NCBI GenBank assembly: GCA_030761205.1
Contig: JAULJL010000018.1
Coordinates: forward strand, 10,870,501 to 10,934,500
Reading direction: 5' to 3'
DNA length: 64,000 nucleotides
Source: Fremontodendron californicum
Lineage: Eukaryota > Streptophyta > Magnoliopsida > Malvales > Malvaceae
The first letter of the stretch is position 1. Each line of letters starts with the position of its first letter. Positions 60,471 through 64,000 of this stretch are shown here, one piece after another. The position numbers and the translations under genes are program-made. The notes beneath the pieces were generated by a model. It saw only the letters and a list, made by a program, of their open reading frames with translations. It did no database searches and was not told the origin of the DNA.

Positions 60471-60475
60471 ATCTC
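60471..60475. repeat. 5-bp target-site duplication ATCTC (right copy)
   Basis: ATCTC directly follows the LTR end TCTACA and matches 53475-53479. Confidence 0.85.
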
Positions 60476-60759
60476 ATCATCAAAATGCGACCAAATGCTG
60501 GCGACCTACCTAAGCTACAAAAATTACTTTATCGACCAAAGGCAAACATATGCCAACAAATGCAAACTCCAAAGTTTGAACTTCTCGCCTTATGGAGACG
60601 ACCTTATGGAGACGACCGCTTATTAATCAAAATGTTCAAGCAAGCTTCATTACATAATAACAACAATCGCACAACAATTAATGATAACTCAAAAGTCGAT
60701 CTACTCACCAATACAATCTTATAACTGGATAACAGTCGTGCACCCGAACAAAAGCCAAC
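60476..60759. other. Host side of the foldback repeat, no gene seen
   Basis: Between the copia element and the right arm. Contains a short tandem phrase CTTATGGAGACGAC (two copies near 60590-60615). The open frame across 60458-60724 shows no domain. Confidence 0.5.
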
Positions 60760-61020
60760 AACAAGCATAATACAAGTCTTACAAAAGGCTCGAAGGCGAT
60801 CACTTTATAACCACCTTCACGCTTGAGGGTAATTATTATACCCATAAAAACTCTAATGGTATTTTAGTAACCACACAACTCATATGCCTTACGTATAAAG
60901 GAGAGAGCTTCTATAGAGACAAGAGGTTATTCACTCTTCATTTATTTATTTACATTGACTCTCTTAATTTATTAAGCAAACATTGACTTGAACATCAAAG
61001 TGTTCGTCGGAGTACCAACT
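60760..61020. repeat. Right arm of the inverted repeat flanking the copia element
   Basis: Reverse complement of 52945-53205 with many differences, for example CCACACAACTCATATGCCTT against the left-arm AAGGCATATGAGTAGTGTGG. Confidence 0.7.
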
Positions 61021-62151
61021 CTTGCAGCTCTAACCATTATTATTTTACAAGTTTTTTTTATCAAAAGACTATTGAACATCAACAAGAGTGCCATCAAGTG
61101 TGCCGATCACCAGATCTATTTAGTATGAGCCTTTTGAGTGACCGAATTTCGTCTTTAGAACTTCAATAAGATGAAGAAGGAAAAGGAAAAAAAAAATGAA
61201 AGTAACGTGAAAAAAATACTAATGAAAAAGAATGATAAAACATTTATAAATTAATAACAATAATTATTATTTTTATAAAAAGATATGAGTCTTAGATTTA
61301 TTTCAATCCTATTTTTTAAACTAACCAAACATATTAATACTATTGTTAATATATTCCATTCCAATGAACTAAAATTTGTAATAGTTATTTTATTTCATTT
61401 CTCCCTTGTTTTGTTTTCATAGAATATCTATTATTTTTTTCTATTTTATTCTGTGAGTCAAACGTGCTTGCTGTAAAAACATTTATATCAAGCTTGAGCT
61501 TGAAATTCTTGAGATTCGAGTTCGGTTTAAAATTTTCATTAAACTTAAATAGTTAAAAATTTTCCTATGAGTTTTCCAAATATAAAAGTGTTAATTAGGG
61601 TTGAGAAAAATATCAAAAAAATCGAAAATCAATTTGACTGTAGTGTTTAATTCAGTTTAAATTGATTTTTTCATTGTATTCGATTCCAATATAATATATT
61701 TTTATTTTGCTCAGTTTGATTTTTGGTTCATAAAATAAAATTTTGAAATTATTCAATTGATTGAAATTGTAATTTTTTTTTTCATTTTAAATTTTATTAA
61801 ATAAAAATAATTATTAAAAATATCGTCGGGTGGATGGGTTAGAAGAAATACTATTCGTTTGGGTTTGGAAAACCAAAATACAAACTATTCAAGTCCAGCA
61901 AAGGTCGAACATGTTAGGGAGGCTTTTGTGTGGTCCATAAACACTTCCACTTGGCCTCGTGACTGTTTCTCACCTCCTTATTTCCAGAAAATTCCTGGTT
62001 CTGGGATTCGCATCTGGATAGAATTAGAAACTAATAAGACCACCCAAGAATTGAGTGGCTGTCACCTCCTTTCTTGTCACTTACTTCTCAATAAACAAAA
62101 AACACAAAGCAACCATGCTTCCAAAGCCCACCACCAAACCAACCCATTGTC
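61021..62151. other. Upstream intergenic and promoter DNA of the plastid-type gene
   Basis: AT-rich to about 61840, then richer DNA towards the start codon. The open frame 61859-62386 overlaps the real first exon in another frame and shows no domain. No clear TATA box could be chosen. Confidence 0.45.
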
Positions 62152-63190
62152 ATGGCCACACTCTTTAGCTCCTCTCTCCTTTGGTCCCATTCACCCAAAC
62201 CCATTTCTCCAAAACCCACTCTTTTCACTGCTACACGCATTTTTAGGCCAAAGAAGTCAAGGTCCATTGTTATGGCTGCAGCTCCGACGACTACTGTTGC
62301 CAAGGTGTTGCCAGCAGTTATTGTTGGCGGTGGAAGAGTGGGAAAGGCATTGCAAGATATGGGAAAGGGAGATGATTTGCTGGTGAAGAGAGGTGATGCT
62401 GTGCCGCTTGATTTTGAAGGTCCCATTTTGGTTTGTACTAGGAATGATGATCTTGAGGCTGTGCTTGAGGCAACTCCTAAATCTCGTTGGAACGGTACCT
62501 CTACCTGATCATACACTCTCTTTGCACTTTTGGTTTAATTAAAAAAAAAAAAAAGGGTTGATCTTTTAATGTGTTTTTGTTTAATTGTCTATGAATGATT
62601 ATGAAGAAATACATGGTTTTTATTCTTTGAACAGTTTAACGATTCAATAACGTTTGGAGCTTTATGTGGAAGTTTAATAAGGCTCTGTTCCTTGTTGGTA
62701 TTTTGATGAACTTTCTCAAAGTCACTGGATGAAAATGGAGTATCTTTACATAGCTCAATTACATTTTTATTCCTACTTGATTTGGATTCGATTGAAATGA
62801 TTTGATCATGATGCATTATTTTGCGGAAGGTTTCTTTTATTATTTCCTCCGTCATTTATATATTAATGCCATGTTTACTCGTTCTTATTGGACTTCCATT
62901 TTTTTTGTTGCAACTTTTGTTGATTCAATTCAAAATGATTTGATCATCCATTGGGTGTTGATGATCTAGCAGATTTGGTTTTTTTCCAGAATGGCATGCT
63001 GGAGCCATGGCTTCAAAGTAAAGGTCTTAATGATGCAGACCAGGTGCTGGCATATTTTGCAGTATCAAAGCTTGGAGAACCTCCTGTTGATGGGAAGACT
63101 GACACAGATCCTGAAGGTCTAACTGCAGCATATGGGAAATGGGCATCTGCTATAGCTACGAGATTGCTTGCTGGAGGCCTCTCTTGCAAG
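62152..63190 (+). CDS. Plastid-type NAD(P)-binding protein, At1g16080-like (first two exons; gene runs off the window)
   Basis: Exon 1 is 62152-62494 and exon 2 is 62973-63190. The intron is GT-AG (GTACCT ... CTAGCAG) and joins AAC-G|AT-TTG to give N-D-L in frame. The 187 residues seen begin MATLFSSSLLWSHSPKP, a Ser/Thr/Arg-rich stretch of about 40-45 residues like a chloroplast transit peptide. Next is VLPAVIVGGGRVGKALQDMG, a Gly-rich Rossmann-type dinucleotide-binding loop, then LDFEGPILVCTRNDDLEAVL and LVFFQNGMLEPWL, reminiscent of ketopantoate-reductase-like folds. The best match from memory is the uncharacterised Arabidopsis plastid protein At1g16080. The enzymatic activity is unknown. 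Exon 2 ends GGLSCK at a GTAAAAG donor and later exons lie beyond 64000. Confidence 0.82.
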
Positions 63191-63217
63191 GTAAAAGAAA
63201 CATTTTTACTGTTATCC

Positions 63218-63392
63218 TATGTTACATGGACTTGGGGTGAGTGTTGGATAGTGTCCGACACAGGTATACTAAATTTTTTCTAAGTTTTTTCATATATTTG
63301 GAGGATCATACTCCATACCTATGTCTGAATATGTGTCAACATAGGTGTCGGACACAGATATTTTAGGGAAAATGAAGAGTCAGGTAACATAG
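63218..63392. mobile_element. 175-bp Mutator-like MITE in intron 2
   Basis: Inverted ends TATGTTACATGGAC and the complement of GTCAGGTAACATAG. The exact 9-bp duplication CTGTTATCC flanks it (63209-63217 and 63393-63401). The interior contains the complementary pair GTGTCCGACAC / GTGTCGGACAC. Confidence 0.88.
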
Positions 63393-63495
63393 CTGTTATC
63401 CTTCAAAAGGTGCACTAATGGCTGATGAACTTTTTCTTGATGTGCACTATGCTCAAACTTTTATTTGGTTGAATGTGATACTTCAACATTATGTT

Positions 63496-63812
63496 TGGTA
63501 GGAAGGAATGAAAATGGAGGGAAGGGGAAAAGGTGAGGAAAGAAAAAAGGAAAGAGAGGAAGGAAATGTTTGGTGTGAAGGATGGAAAATAGAGGGAAAG
63601 AAAGAGGTTAGGGGTAACGATGTAAATAAAATTATTAATTTAGTGGAATGAGTGTTTTCCTCCCACATTTGGAAGGAATGGATTTTGAGGGAAGTGGAAT
63701 GTGCAAATCCACTCATTTTCTTTCTCTCTTCCTATTTCCCTCCTACCAAATGAAAGAAAATAAATTTTCCTTCTACACTCTTTCTTTCCTTCCTCTTTCC
63801 CTCCTACCATAT
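63496..63812. repeat. Purine/pyrimidine foldback element in intron 2
   Basis: A GGAAGGAATGAAAATGGAGG-type purine arm at the left and a TTTCCCTCCTACCA-type pyrimidine arm at the right are complementary, with an inner pair near 63660-63760. Probably another MITE. The ends are not certain. Confidence 0.6.
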
Positions 63813-64000
63813 ATGGTGAGAGTAATGTTTAGTTTTTCTATAAAAGAAAAACAAGAAAATTCAATATGCTTCCTTGAAGTCATTTGTTGGGTCTTGGTGA
63901 TTTAGTTTGTTTTTGTTTGAGCTTGTTGAGGCATCATTACATGGGCATTATGGGGTAGTTCATGGTATTTTGTGCTTTAAAATTAAAGAACTTTGTGCAA

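Larger units (their letters stand above)
63191..64000 (+). other. Intron 2 of the plastid-type gene, cut by the window end
   Basis: No further exon is recognised. It holds the MITE at 63218-63392 and a purine/pyrimidine foldback at about 63496-63812. The small open frames in it (63489-63716, 63648-63905) are translations of those repeats. Confidence 0.65.

Noticed and set aside
61859..62386. A 175-codon open frame overlapping the plastid-type gene
   Set aside because: It runs through the leader and exon 1 in another frame, has no domain, and the other frame has a transit peptide, a Gly-rich loop and correct splicing.
62088..62516. Minus-strand open frame of 142 codons over exon 1 of the plastid-type gene
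   Set aside because: A shadow of the plus-strand exon with no recognisable family.

Overview
The window is nuclear DNA from a flowering plant, most likely a eudicot tree or shrub. It is AT-rich, has intron-containing genes with plant-type splice sites, and holds large plant LTR retrotransposons and many small DNA-transposon derivatives. I cannot name the species.

Region 1 (1-30554) is nested Ty3/gypsy DNA of the Tat/Ogre type. The innermost unit is a complete two-LTR element on the minus strand (1758-25075, 5-bp target duplication TGAGT). Its LTRs are about 5.1 and 5.3 kb, and it carries an extra ORF1, gag, protease, an apparent intron, reverse transcriptase, two RNase H segments and integrase, all broken by stops and frameshifts. 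It sits inside a solo LTR of a related family (505-29792, target duplication TTGCT). That solo LTR sits inside part of a third LTR in the opposite orientation (1-504 plus 29798-30554). The two outer LTRs carry minisatellites built on ATGACATGGC, which give long but meaningless open frames.

Region 2 (30555-35900) has no host gene that I can see. It holds a small non-autonomous LTR element whose 3' LTR took in a hAT-type MITE, further MITEs and simple AT-rich DNA.

Region 3 (36042-38909, plus) is an intact eight-exon double-AP2 transcription factor of the WRINKLED/ADAP group, with the 9-nt micro-exon typical of the family and a MITE in its last intron. Region 4 (38910-48672) is AT-rich intergenic DNA packed with MITEs, a tRNA-derived SINE and microsatellites. 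Region 5 (51846-48673, minus) is an intact nine-exon tubby-like protein of the TLP8 type. Region 6 (52945-61020) is a decayed Ty1/copia element (53480-60470, target duplication ATCTC) lying between inverted-repeat arms. Region 7 (62152 to the window end, plus) is the first two exons of a plastid-type NAD(P)-binding protein. As I recall the Arabidopsis map, these three host genes correspond in order to At1g16060, At1g16070 and At1g16080, so this looks like a conserved gene block expanded by transposons.

I found no convincing undescribed defence, toxin or metabolic system. The most informative features are the nesting order, the retroelement intron whose removal restores the frame exactly, and insertions dated by their own empty sites.
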